Shown here piece after piece: positions 42,645 through 50,563 of a DNA stretch of 64,000 nucleotides. Origin of the DNA: Candidatus Saccharimonadota bacterium (GTDB lineage Bacteria > Patescibacteriota > Saccharimonadia > Saccharimonadales > Saccharimonadaceae); the NCBI GenBank assembly GCA_009781895.1, contig WQUV01000003.1:1-64000 (forward strand), given 5' to 3'. Within the stretch, counting starts at the first letter, position 1. Each line of letters begins with the position of its first letter. The notes below the pieces were generated by a model that was not told the origin of the DNA, did no database searches, and was given only the letters and a program-made list of their open reading frames with translations. The translations under genes and the position numbers were made by a program.

Positions 42645-43739
42645 CTACGTTTCGAGGTTTTCTTGGGCAGCGAGATGCTCGAGATAGGCGGTTTGGAAGT
42701 TCGAAATAGCGCCATCGAGGACGGCGTCGGCGTCGGTTTCTTCGTATTTGGTGCGGGTGTCTTTGACTAAAGTGTAGGGGTGGAGGACGTAGTTACGGAT
42801 TTGCTGGCCCCAGGCGGCGGATTCGCCGGCGCGAAGAGAGTTGAGATCCTCGGCGTGTTGCTCTTGGCGGAGTTTTTCGAGACGGGCAGCGAGGATTTTG
42901 AAGGCTAGCTCTTTGTTCTTAAGCTGAGAGCGTTCGTTCTGGATGGCGACGACGGTGTTGGTTGGAATGTGGGTCAGGCGGACCGCGGAGTCGGTGGTAT
43001 TGACGGATTGACCGCCCTTGCCGCCAGAGCGGTAGATGTCGATGCGGACGTCTTTGGGGTCTAATAGGCTTTCGGCTTGCTCGATGATTGGCAGGACTTC
43101 GACTAAAGCGAAGCTTGTTTGTCGTAGATTGTCCGCATTGAAGGGTGAGAGTCGGACAAGGCGGTGAGTGCCGTGATCGGATTTGAGCTGGCCGTAAGCA
43201 TAAGGGCCAGAAATCTCAAGTACACTGGTTTTGACGCCAGCCTCTTCGCCAGCGACACGTTCGATTTGGGTGGTTTTGAGGTCGTTTTGCTCCGAGAAGC
43301 GGAGATACATGCGTTCGAGCATGGCAGCGAAATCCATGGCTTCGGTGCCGCCGACGCCTGAGGTGATACGGAGAATGGCGTTGCCAGAATCATGGTCGCC
43401 AGAGAATAGCAGGTGCTTTTTTAGGTCGTTATATGTCATAGTGGCGGAATCAAGGTCGGCTTGGAGTTCAAGTTTTTCTTCGTCACTGGCGTCGGTGCCT
43501 AACAGTAGTGAGAGTTCGTCCAAGTTGATCAACTTCGCGTGGAGCTCGGTCCAGGGTTCGACGACTTTTTTTAGTGCGGAAAGTTCGGCGACGGTTATTT
43601 CGGCAGATTCTTGGTCGGACCAGAAGTCGGATTTGGACATTTCTTGTTCGATCTCGGATAGTCGGTTTTTCTTATCTTCGACTTTGAGGGTTTCGAGGGC
43701 TGAAGTGACACTGGCTAGTAGCTCTTTGGTGGTTTTCAT
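42645..43739 (-). CDS. prfB: Peptide chain release factor 2
   Basis: A 364-residue release factor that reads UAA and UGA. It has the SPF codon-recognition tripeptide (LVRLSPFNADN) and the GGQ motif in SGGKGGQSVNTTDSAV. The gene is one open frame without the programmed frameshift found in many bacteria. Its presence supports UGA as a stop codon here, unlike SR1/Gracilibacteria. It overlaps the upstream MurD-like gene by four bases. Confidence 0.95.
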   Translation of the reverse strand: MKTTKELLASVTSALETLKVEDKKNRLSEIEQEMSKSDFWSDQESAEITVAELSALKKVVEPWTELHAKLINLDELSLLLGTDASDEEKLELQADLDSATMTYNDLKKHLLFSGDHDSGNAILRITSGVGGTEAMDFAAMLERMYLRFSEQNDLKTTQIERVAGEEAGVKTSVLEISGPYAYGQLKSDHGTHRLVRLSPFNADNLRQTSFALVEVLPIIEQAESLLDPKDVRIDIYRSGGKGGQSVNTTDSAVRLTHIPTNTVVAIQNERSQLKNKELAFKILAARLEKLRQEQHAEDLNSLRAGESAAWGQQIRNYVLHPYTLVKDTRTKYEETDADAVLDGAISNFQTAYLEHLAAQENLET

Positions 43740-44701
43740 AGCTTATTCACCTCCATGACGAACTGCTCGGGATTGATGCCGGGGACAGCGGGGGCGAAGA
43801 GCACGGTGTCGCCTTCGAGAGCAAAGATACTGGCGAGTCCAGCTGCATCTGCCAAGGTGTCAGCATAGTCAACAAGTGGCTCGGATATACCGAGCGTCGA
43901 AGCGTTTGCCGTTGTGTCATTAGTAGTCTTGACAGACTCTGGTGTGGTGGGGGCTGGTATGATTATTTGTCGCTTGACCAATTCTTTTGGGAATTTGTGG
44001 GCTGATATGACGATGGGTTGATTGAAGGTGCGAATTGAGATTGTGGCGAGCTCTGGAGTGACGGAGACGCCGTCGTCGTAGTATTTGACGCCGCTGACCT
44101 CACGGATGAAGTCAAGGTGATGCGGGAGTTCGGCAAAGGCAGCGAGAGCTTGCTGGATAAGGTCGGGCTTAAAGCCGAATTCCAGGGCAGTGATAGCGGC
44201 GGCGGCGGCGCATTCGCGTTGCCAGTCACCAACTACTTGCAGGTCGGGCAGGCTGAATTGGAGATCTTCAGGAAAGGCGCGCTTAGATGACGCCATAGTT
44301 TGGTTGGCGAGAGCGTAAGAATTGAGGTCGCGCCCGAGATAGAAGGTCTTTTGTGAGTTCAGATGGGTATTACGGACAACTGGAACACCAGTGGTTGAGT
44401 CGGTAGTCTGGTCGATGACAAAGAAAGGAAGATTAACGGCGAGATCGGCAAGCTGAGACCTAGACAATAAATACAACACAATGTCAATATTGCTAATGTC
44501 GCTTAGAGTGTCGACGTCACGTAGGATGCGATGGGCTGGATCGGCGACTTCAGCAACTGTGACGACTTTGTCGGCGAGATCGGTGGTGGCGAAATAGGTG
44601 TTAAAGATCTGCTCAAGCATGGCAGCGGCAGTTCTCTGATGGAAGCCTGCGAGAGCGATGATGGTGCCAGGGCAGTTTTGAAAAAAGGACTTACTATCCA
44701 C
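43736..44701 (-). CDS. Divergent MurD-like protein, probably without ATPase activity
   Basis: The 321-residue protein resembles Mur ligases in order: a strand-loop-helix at residues 14-34 in the P-loop position (IIALAGFHQRTAAAML), a central domain, and a MurD-like LPHHLDFIREVSGVKYYDDGVSVTPE. Canonical GTNGKT is replaced by GFHQRT, so the P-loop Lys is missing. MurD is normally about 450 residues; the N-terminal UDP-binding domain is lacking. It may be a scaffold or have changed function. A low-complexity segment (TTPESVKTTNDTTANAST) near residue 265 contains a CTCGG-ATATA-CCGAG palindrome at 43880-43894. Confidence 0.65.
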   Translation of the reverse strand: MDSKSFFQNCPGTIIALAGFHQRTAAAMLEQIFNTYFATTDLADKVVTVAEVADPAHRILRDVDTLSDISNIDIVLYLLSRSQLADLAVNLPFFVIDQTTDSTTGVPVVRNTHLNSQKTFYLGRDLNSYALANQTMASSKRAFPEDLQFSLPDLQVVGDWQRECAAAAAITALEFGFKPDLIQQALAAFAELPHHLDFIREVSGVKYYDDGVSVTPELATISIRTFNQPIVISAHKFPKELVKRQIIIPAPTTPESVKTTNDTTANASTLGISEPLVDYADTLADAAGLASIFALEGDTVLFAPAVPGINPEQFVMEVNKL

Positions 44702-46004
44702 TGATTATACCTCCGCCGCGGACGTTCTGTTGGAGCTTCTCGAGCTTTAGCCCAAGATCATCGATAAGTTTCTTGTCGCGCTTGGTGCCGACGGCAACCA
44801 GAGACAACTTGCCGTTTTTCAGGAAGTCGGTCGCGATATTCTGCATGCTGCGGGCGCTGATGGCATTGATGCGTTCCTCCATACGATCGTAGTCGTCGAT
44901 CTCGCCATAATTGACATAGCGGCCAGAATAGAAATTGCCAGTTTGGGCGACGGTTTGGCCCTGCATTTGGAGGCGACCGAGAGCGTAGCTGCGGTTAGCT
45001 TTGACTTCGTCAGAGTCGATTTGACCGCTGGCTACTTTCTTCAGTTCGCGGGTGATTATATTGAAAAGTTGTTCGATGGTGTCGGGATTAGCTTCGCCGC
45101 CGAAATCCCAGCTGGCGTGCTGTTGACCGAGCTGAGTCTCGCTAAAAATGCCGTAAACTAGGCCTTTACGACGAGCTTCACCGAAAATGCGGCTGGACAT
45201 GGTGCCATTTAGGAGATGGTTGAGGCCACCCATGGCGTCACTTTCTTTGCTACTGAGGCGACGAGGGAGGACGAAGGAGAAGCCAAAGGATATATTGCTG
45301 GCGTCAGCGCGTGATATGAGTTCGGGCGCGGCGTTGCTGTAGGTGTCAAGCGGGAAAGGAAGCTCAATGCCTTCGTCGAACTTGGCGGATTCGAGTAGTT
45401 CGAGAATGCGGGCGGTGCGGCCAGAGAAATTACCTGCAATGACGAAGCGAAGGTTGCGAGCGGTGTGGGTCTTTTTGTAGTGAGCCCAGACGTCATTTAG
45501 TGTGATATTAGGGAGGGTTTTGAGGCGTTGGGTTAAGGTTAGGACTGGCTCGCCAATGCGGATTTGGACTTCGGGCCAGAGGAGGCGCATGTAATCATTC
45601 TGATAACCAGTGAGCTCGGACTTGATATTGCCGAGTTCGGATTGCAGCTCTTTTTCGTTAAATTGCGGCTCGGCGATTGAGAGGAGTTGGAGGTCGAGAA
45701 TGCGCTCCCACTCGAAGTCAGCGCATTCGGCTGAATAACAGACGATATTGTCTGAGGTGTAAGCATTATGGTAGGCGCCGTTTTGAGTGAAGTCGTTTTC
45801 GAATTCGGTTTGATTTTTGTGGCGCGAGTTTTTGCCAAATGCCATATGCTCAAGGAGATGAGCGACTTCGTAGACGTTAGGATCGGCGAAGCGGAAGCCA
45901 GCGCGGAAGAGGAAACGGAAGTTCATGACAGTAGCATCAGGGACGTGGACGAAAAGTCCGCGTGCGCCGTTTTTTAGTTTTACCTCCTTGATCGTGTGTT
46001 TCAT
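44694..46004 (-). CDS. M16 family zinc peptidase
   Basis: A 436-residue pitrilysin-type protease. The inverted zinc motif HLLEH (residues around 48, in AHLLEHMAFG) with a downstream Glu region (ELQSELGNIKSEL) supports an active site. Its two-lobed M16 layout is of processing-peptidase size. The gene is upstream of the MurD-like and prfB genes and they overlap, forming one unit. A -10 box TACAAT near 46030 (minus) gives the promoter. Confidence 0.88.
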   Translation of the reverse strand: MKHTIKEVKLKNGARGLFVHVPDATVMNFRFLFRAGFRFADPNVYEVAHLLEHMAFGKNSRHKNQTEFENDFTQNGAYHNAYTSDNIVCYSAECADFEWERILDLQLLSIAEPQFNEKELQSELGNIKSELTGYQNDYMRLLWPEVQIRIGEPVLTLTQRLKTLPNITLNDVWAHYKKTHTARNLRFVIAGNFSGRTARILELLESAKFDEGIELPFPLDTYSNAAPELISRADASNISFGFSFVLPRRLSSKESDAMGGLNHLLNGTMSSRIFGEARRKGLVYGIFSETQLGQQHASWDFGGEANPDTIEQLFNIITRELKKVASGQIDSDEVKANRSYALGRLQMQGQTVAQTGNFYSGRYVNYGEIDDYDRMEERINAISARSMQNIATDFLKNGKLSLVAVGTKRDKKLIDDLGLKLEKLQQNVRGGGIISG

Positions 46005-46118
46005 ATCTCTCTTACTCTTTCACTTAATTGTATCATACTTATTAGTGCCGCACTATATCGTCAACTTCGGTCGTAGGTTTTGTGTTGTCGGATATATATG
46101 ATATAATCATTGTGAAAT

Positions 46119-46475
46119 ATGGGAAAAAGTGTTAAGACGCTTGTGATTAAGCAGCAAGCATCTTGGGCGGTGGTAGATGATGGGGCTTCTGGCGATAAAG
46201 AGGCTAATCATATCTTGCAGGAGATTGAGAGGGCGAACGAAACTCTGGGCGCAGTTGGTCGAGTTTCGCTATCAGTACGGACGGCGCGCACGCCGCTAGA
46301 GCGGACACGTAGTCGTTGTGTGCGAGAATTGAAGCATATGTTCTCGGCATATCTGTCTGGCGATTACAGCAGAGATGACTCATCAGCAGTAACTTTAGGG
46401 CAGATTGAAGTGATGGGAGAACTAATAGAAGCCGAACATTCGGTTGATGTCCCGTCAGATTTACTTAGACAGTAG
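46119..46475 (+). CDS. Small orphan protein
   Basis: A 118-residue soluble helical protein not assigned to a family. TATAAT at 46102-46107 lies 11 bases before the ATG, so the leader is very short. Its 3' end overlaps the convergent phosphorylase gene by 15 bases, which may allow antisense pairing. It has a charged central helix with RTARTPLERTRSRCVRELK. Confidence 0.5.
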   Translation: MGKSVKTLVIKQQASWAVVDDGASGDKEANHILQEIERANETLGAVGRVSLSVRTARTPLERTRSRCVRELKHMFSAYLSGDYSRDDSSAVTLGQIEVMGELIEAEHSVDVPSDLLRQ

Positions 46476-48206
46476 CTGGATATAGTCGCGAAGCATACGG
46501 GCGCCTGAGATGGTTGGCAGATAGGCAGCGATCTGACCCTGCAGGTAGCCAGCGAGTTCTTCGGTGCGGAGGAGGTGACAAGAGTGCTCCATGTGCTGAT
46601 AGAGGCTTTGGACTTCGGCTGCTTCGTCACTACCTTCGATTTTCATGTAGGCGCCTGGAGTTGTGATGTCAGCCACGCCGCCGTCTTCAGTAGAAATGAG
46701 AATCTGGAGGTTCATGATGTCTTTCTCCCATGAAGTACCGCAGGCTTCGAGGCCGACGATTGGATTATTGATGGCGACATCAGAGCCGACGCTTAAGGCA
46801 TAGGCGGTTTTCTCGTCGTAGTCTGCAAGATAGAAGACGCGTTTCTTGAGTTCCTCGTCACTATTGACGATGTCTATGATCTTATTGAGCCGATCCATCA
46901 TACTGGTGTCGCCAGTGTGGACGCGGCCAGCGAGGATGTAGTAGGCATTAGACGCGACAAGGATTTTCCTGAGGCGTTCTGGGTCAGTAAAGGCAAGCCA
47001 GGGTCGCTTATAGTCGACAAAGCGACGCTTGAAGTTGAAGACGATAGCATCCTCGGGGATATGGATTTGACGATCGGCCAGAGCTTTGATGAGGAGTTCG
47101 CGACCGATTTTCTTCTGGGCCCAGATCTTCTCGTTATTTAGTTCGGGGAGCTTGTCGAGGTAGTCGTGGGAGGGGAGGTTGTACTTTGTCAGTAGGTCCA
47201 TATCGTGATACAGCTTGAGAGTTTCAGGCATAGTCCAGGTAGCGACATCGATACCGTTGGTGACAGCGTCGAAATGGATTTTGTTGCCATCGAGGTCGTG
47301 GTAGTTTGCGACTTTGGCGTGGAGCTTCGATACGCCAGATTTTCTACCTGATAGCTCGAGCGTAATACTGGAGAGTTGTAATGGGGCTTCTGTCTGGGTG
47401 GTTAGCTTGTCGGTGTCGGCATACTTGACATGGCCATCGCTGTCGGGGAACTGAGCCATAGTCCAGCGGGCGACCGATTTACTCTTGATGTTAGGCAGGA
47501 CAAACTCGGCAAATTGGGTGCGCGTGAAGCTAGCTTCGGCAGCTTGGACGAGGGTGTGATTGGTGTATAGAGTGTGGTCGCGGACGTATTTTAGCGCCTC
47601 GAAAATATGCATGCCATTAGACACTAGATCGTCAAGGCGGGCAAGAGCGGCGAAGAAGCAGGCGGTTTCATTGAGTTGAATTACGTTAGATTGGAGACCT
47701 GCGATTTTTAGGGCTTCAGTACCAGCAAAGCCCATGGCGACTTCTTGATATAGACGGTGGTTAGAGTTGCCTTCGTCGGCGTAGAGTTCGCGGAAATTCG
47801 GGTCGTAGATGGTGAGAAGCTGGGTGGAGCCCATCTTCTTTTGCCAGATCTCGATTTTGATGTGGTCATCGAACTTGGTGGCGACATGAGTGTCGCCAAT
47901 ATGCTCGAAGCCGTTGGTTGACGGATGAACTTTGAGAAAGACGTTTTCAAGTTCAAAGTCCATGACGGAATCTGAATTAGATGCAGCTTCGGTTTTACGA
48001 ATTTGGTGCTGCTCTAAAGGGTAGAAAGGCGTGAGTAGTACGAAAGGTACATCTAGCTGTTCAGCGACGCGACGCGTGTCAGCAGCGAGAACGCCGAGGC
48101 CACCGCCACCGCGAATGCCGTTCGATTGGTCATAGAGCTCCATCGTGAAGTACGTATAAGGACGCTCTGGTGTGAGACGTAAATCTGAATTATCCACCCA
48201 AGCCAT
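46461..48206 (-). CDS. GT35 alpha-glucan phosphorylase-like protein
   Basis: A 581-residue member of the glycogen/starch phosphorylase family, which cleaves alpha-1,4-glucans with phosphate using PLP. The N-terminal MELYDQSNGIRGGGGLGVLAAD is the phosphorylase opening. The C-terminal EACGTSWEKDIMN aligns with canonical EASGTGNMKLALN, so the PLP lysine (K in WEK) and the Asn are kept, and later DGG and I are in place. It is shorter than the usual 800 residues. No glycogen synthase or debranching gene is near; the enzyme may use imported glucans. Confidence 0.8.
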   Translation of the reverse strand: MAWVDNSDLRLTPERPYTYFTMELYDQSNGIRGGGGLGVLAADTRRVAEQLDVPFVLLTPFYPLEQHQIRKTEAASNSDSVMDFELENVFLKVHPSTNGFEHIGDTHVATKFDDHIKIEIWQKKMGSTQLLTIYDPNFRELYADEGNSNHRLYQEVAMGFAGTEALKIAGLQSNVIQLNETACFFAALARLDDLVSNGMHIFEALKYVRDHTLYTNHTLVQAAEASFTRTQFAEFVLPNIKSKSVARWTMAQFPDSDGHVKYADTDKLTTQTEAPLQLSSITLELSGRKSGVSKLHAKVANYHDLDGNKIHFDAVTNGIDVATWTMPETLKLYHDMDLLTKYNLPSHDYLDKLPELNNEKIWAQKKIGRELLIKALADRQIHIPEDAIVFNFKRRFVDYKRPWLAFTDPERLRKILVASNAYYILAGRVHTGDTSMMDRLNKIIDIVNSDEELKKRVFYLADYDEKTAYALSVGSDVAINNPIVGLEACGTSWEKDIMNLQILISTEDGGVADITTPGAYMKIEGSDEAAEVQSLYQHMEHSCHLLRTEELAGYLQGQIAAYLPTISGARMLRDYIQLLSK

Positions 48207-48209
48207 ACG

Positions 48210-49064
48210 TTAGTCCGTTGAAATTGCTATTTTGATAATTTGCTGCGAGGTAAGAGTGTCAGCGCCGGTAATAGTGTACAGGATACCTCCGTTCGCCCAG
48301 ATAGCGTCAGAGCCGTCGACGAAGATGGTGAGTCCGCCACCAAAGACACTTTCGGCGCCCGGCATGATGCTACGAGCATGGTCGGCTACTTGGTACGGGT
48401 CAAAGGAAGAGCGGCGAGCAGTGAAGACGAAAGAGTCGTCTGGTGAAGCGAAGTTGACAGTTAGGGTGTCGCCATGAACTTCGGCGATGCCTTGGACACT
48501 GAATCCATCAGGTCGGAAGGCTGGAAGGCTAGCGGAGATACCGAGTTCGCTGGCGCGGACACGGACTGAGATGTCGGGGAGATTGAGATATACGAGGAAG
48601 CCAGTAGCAGCTAGCGAGAAGCCAGCGAAAGCAAGCCCCGCCCAGACTTTACGCTTGGCAATAGCGTATTTCTTGATTGGTTTTGTGGTTTCGGTTTCCC
48701 TGTCTAGGAGAACAGAGGCGAAACGAGAGTTGTCGTCGTGTTTTTCCACAGGCTTACGCACAGACTTTTGCACAGGTTTATCCACAGGAGTACTTTGAGG
48801 CTTTTCAGCTGGAGATCCAGTAAGATCGGGGCGCTTAAAAGCGAGGGGTTCTAGAGGAGTAGCTGCGGGCTTCCTGAGAGCTGCAGTGGAGGGGGTTCGG
48901 TTAACCGTGATAGACTGTGGTGATTTGAGAGTGGTGACGCGAGGTTGTGGAGTGATAGAAGCGCTGGTTTTAAGAACTGTAACTGGTGTGGCATTGGTTG
49001 TTCTGGTCGGTTTTGGTGCTGTGGCGCCTTTCATGGCGCTTAACTTTGATCCTGGTAGACCCAT
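48210..49064 (-). CDS. Single-pass membrane protein with KPV repeats
   Basis: The 284-residue protein has a Thr/Pro/Lys-rich cytoplasmic part with a four-residue repeat (KPVD, KPVQ, KSVR, KPVE at about residues 92-108), a membrane helix at about 139-163 (VWAGLAFAGFSLAATGFLVYL) and an outer domain of about 120 residues with beta character. No family is recognised. The ATG has a CGGAGG Shine-Dalgarno. It lies 3 bases before the phosphorylase gene, so the two are likely one operon. The repeat codons carry four DnaA-box-like sequences. Confidence 0.65.
   Translation of the reverse strand: MGLPGSKLSAMKGATAPKPTRTTNATPVTVLKTSASITPQPRVTTLKSPQSITVNRTPSTAALRKPAATPLEPLAFKRPDLTGSPAEKPQSTPVDKPVQKSVRKPVEKHDDNSRFASVLLDRETETTKPIKKYAIAKRKVWAGLAFAGFSLAATGFLVYLNLPDISVRVRASELGISASLPAFRPDGFSVQGIAEVHGDTLTVNFASPDDSFVFTARRSSFDPYQVADHARSIMPGAESVFGGGLTIFVDGSDAIWANGGILYTITGADTLTSQQIIKIAISTD
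48742..48786. repeat. Four DnaA-box-like sequences at 12-bp phase
   Basis: TTTTCCACA (48742), TTACGCACA (48754), TTTTGCACA (48766) and TTATCCACA (48778), each 9 bases and spaced exactly 12. The last is a perfect match to the TTATNCACA consensus. They result from the codons of the KPVx protein repeat, so they may be coincidental. Confidence 0.4.
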
Positions 49065-49097
49065 CTATAAATACCTCCGCATAACTCTCTCCTTAGT

Positions 49098-49116
49098 GCT
49101 TATACTAAGTATAAGC
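49098..49116. promoter_or_regulatory. 19-bp perfect palindrome with -10 box on each strand
   Basis: GCTTATACTAAGTATAAGC is a perfect 9-1-9 palindrome. The TATACT appears on both strands, upstream of the 48210-49064 gene. It may be an operator or a symmetric promoter. Confidence 0.5.
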
Positions 49117-49225
49117 TTTAGCATGAGCGTTTGCAACCCCCAATTCGGTTTTCTTTTCATGAAACGACTTGCTTGAGCAGAAAGGATCTGGTTCGGTCTC
49201 CTCTGTATGCTATAATGAACGCAAC

Positions 49226-49313
49226 GGAAGTGTGTCCGAGTGGTTTAAGGAGCACGCTTGGAAAGCGTGTAAGGGGCAACTCTTCGGAGGTTCGAATCCT
49301 CTCACTTCCGCCA
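49226..49313 (+). tRNA. tRNA-Ser (GGA)
   Basis: The sequence folds with acceptor GGAAGTG/CACTTCC, a D arm, an anticodon stem CACGC/GCGTG with loop TTGGAAA (GGA), a long variable arm and an encoded CCA. Promoter TATAAT at 49211-49216. Confidence 0.95.
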
Positions 49314-49339
49314 TTAAGGATGCTAGAGAGTTATTTGAT

Positions 49340-50047
49340 ATGACATTAGATGAAATAAGAGAAGTGTTTGGACAGCATGCGGATGCCGAGAGGGGTGAGC
49401 GCGACAAGAAATACATGCGAAACCTATTCCCGCATTACGGAGTGCGGGCTAGTGAGCGCGACAAACTATTCAAGCCACTATGGGATTCTAAGACTGACCC
49501 GCTGGATTGGCAGCTTGTTTTTGATCTGTGGAATGAAGATATGCGTGAAATGCAATATATTGCGGTATGGTATTTACATACCAGGAAAGATCAACTGACC
49601 AAGTCAGATATCCCAAATCTAAAGAAGCTGGCGCAGACGAAGCAGTGGTGGGACACGATTGACGGAATGTGCGGGCTGTTTGGTGACCTGGCGCAAAATG
49701 ATGAAAGCGTGAAGCAGACTATGCTTGAATGGAGCACGGATGATGACTTCTGGATTCGTCGGATTGCAATCCAGCATCAACTGCACCTGAGAGACAAGAC
49801 TGACACAGAGTTACTAGCAAAGACAATAAAGAATAATTTTGGCGAGAAAGAGCGGAGTAGCCCCTCGACAGACGGCCTAAATCAAGAGCAGAATAGAGCG
49901 TTTTTCATCAATAAGAGTATAGGCTGGGTGTTGCGCGAATATGCAAAAACCAACCCAGGTTGGGTGCGGAAATTTATCGATGAGAACAAAGACAGGATGG
50001 CGAAGCTCTCGGTGCGTGAGGCAAGTAAGCACCTAGGCAAGAAGTAG
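49340..50047 (+). CDS. DNA alkylation repair protein, AlkD-like
   Basis: The 235-residue form starts at the ATG at 49340; the open frame begins inside the tRNA, which cannot be protein-coding. HEAT-repeat-like helices and the C-terminal IGWVLREYAKTNPGWVRKFID with LSVREASKHL match AlkD/AlkC-family DNA glycosylases, which remove alkylated bases. It starts 27 bases after the tRNA-Ser CCA with no separate promoter seen, so it is probably read through from the tRNA promoter. Confidence 0.85.
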   Translation: MTLDEIREVFGQHADAERGERDKKYMRNLFPHYGVRASERDKLFKPLWDSKTDPLDWQLVFDLWNEDMREMQYIAVWYLHTRKDQLTKSDIPNLKKLAQTKQWWDTIDGMCGLFGDLAQNDESVKQTMLEWSTDDDFWIRRIAIQHQLHLRDKTDTELLAKTIKNNFGEKERSSPSTDGLNQEQNRAFFINKSIGWVLREYAKTNPGWVRKFIDENKDRMAKLSVREASKHLGKK

Positions 50048-50051
50048 GGGT

Positions 50052-50498
50052 CTAGTCGACATTAACCATGGTTGGGCGGATAACTTCGCCGTTTAGGGTG
50101 TATCCGGTGCGGAGTTCGGCGACGATTTTCTCGCCGTTTTCACCGCTTTGGACGGCCTCGTGGAGGTTGGGGTCGAATTTGGTACCAGGCTTAGACTCGA
50201 TCTTTTTGACTCCGAGGCTAGCGAGGGTAGTTTCGAGGCGCTTGTTGATACTCGTAACGCCTTGAGCCCATGGATCTTCGGCTAGGCTGTCGGGGACGTG
50301 AGCGGTGGCGCGCTCGATGTCGTCGAGGGCGGGAAGGAAATTAATCAGGGTGCGGCGAGCGGAGGCATCCATCAGTAAGGCTTTCTCGCGGTCGATGTTT
50401 TTGCGGTAGTTTTCAAAGTCGGCGCGGAGGCGCTGTAGGTCAGCGGTGAGCTCGGCGACTTGAGTGTTGTCGATTTCGACTTCTTTCTTCTTGTTCAT
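50052..50498 (-). CDS. grpE: GrpE nucleotide exchange factor
   Basis: A 148-residue co-chaperone that resets DnaK. It has a coiled coil (LTADLQRLRADFENYRKNIDRE), the central LPALDDIERA and the C-terminal beta domain (FDPNLHEAV, LRTGYTLNGEVIRPTMVNV). The protein is near the shorter end of the family. dnaK and dnaJ are not in the window. Confidence 0.94.
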   Translation of the reverse strand: MNKKKEVEIDNTQVAELTADLQRLRADFENYRKNIDREKALLMDASARRTLINFLPALDDIERATAHVPDSLAEDPWAQGVTSINKRLETTLASLGVKKIESKPGTKFDPNLHEAVQSGENGEKIVAELRTGYTLNGEVIRPTMVNVD

Positions 50499-50527
50499 AA
50501 TGTCTATTATATAGGCTTATTACAGTA

Positions 50528-50557
50528 TTGACAAGTGGTAGCGACTCCTGATAGAAT
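50528..50557 (+). promoter_or_regulatory. Promoter of CHAP gene
   Basis: TTGACA at 50528-50533 and TAGAAT at 50552-50557, 18 bp apart; ATG 6 bases later (leaderless). Confidence 0.75.
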
Positions 50558-50563
50558 AAAAAC

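Noticed and set aside
42645-43739. Possible UGA recoding as in SR1/Gracilibacteria
   Set aside because: RF2 with an SPF motif is present and several genes, such as murB and glyS, end with TGA at the expected length.
42645-43739. Programmed frameshift in prfB
   Set aside because: The gene is one uninterrupted frame and no in-frame TGA near codon 25 is seen.
46660-46800. GT35 protein seemed to lack the PLP lysine
   Set aside because: Position-by-position comparison of EACGTSWEK with EASGTGNMK places a lysine at the same site, so the residue is kept.
49169-49339. N-terminal extension of the AlkD-like protein
   Set aside because: The frame passes through the tRNA-Ser gene, so it cannot be a natural protein start.
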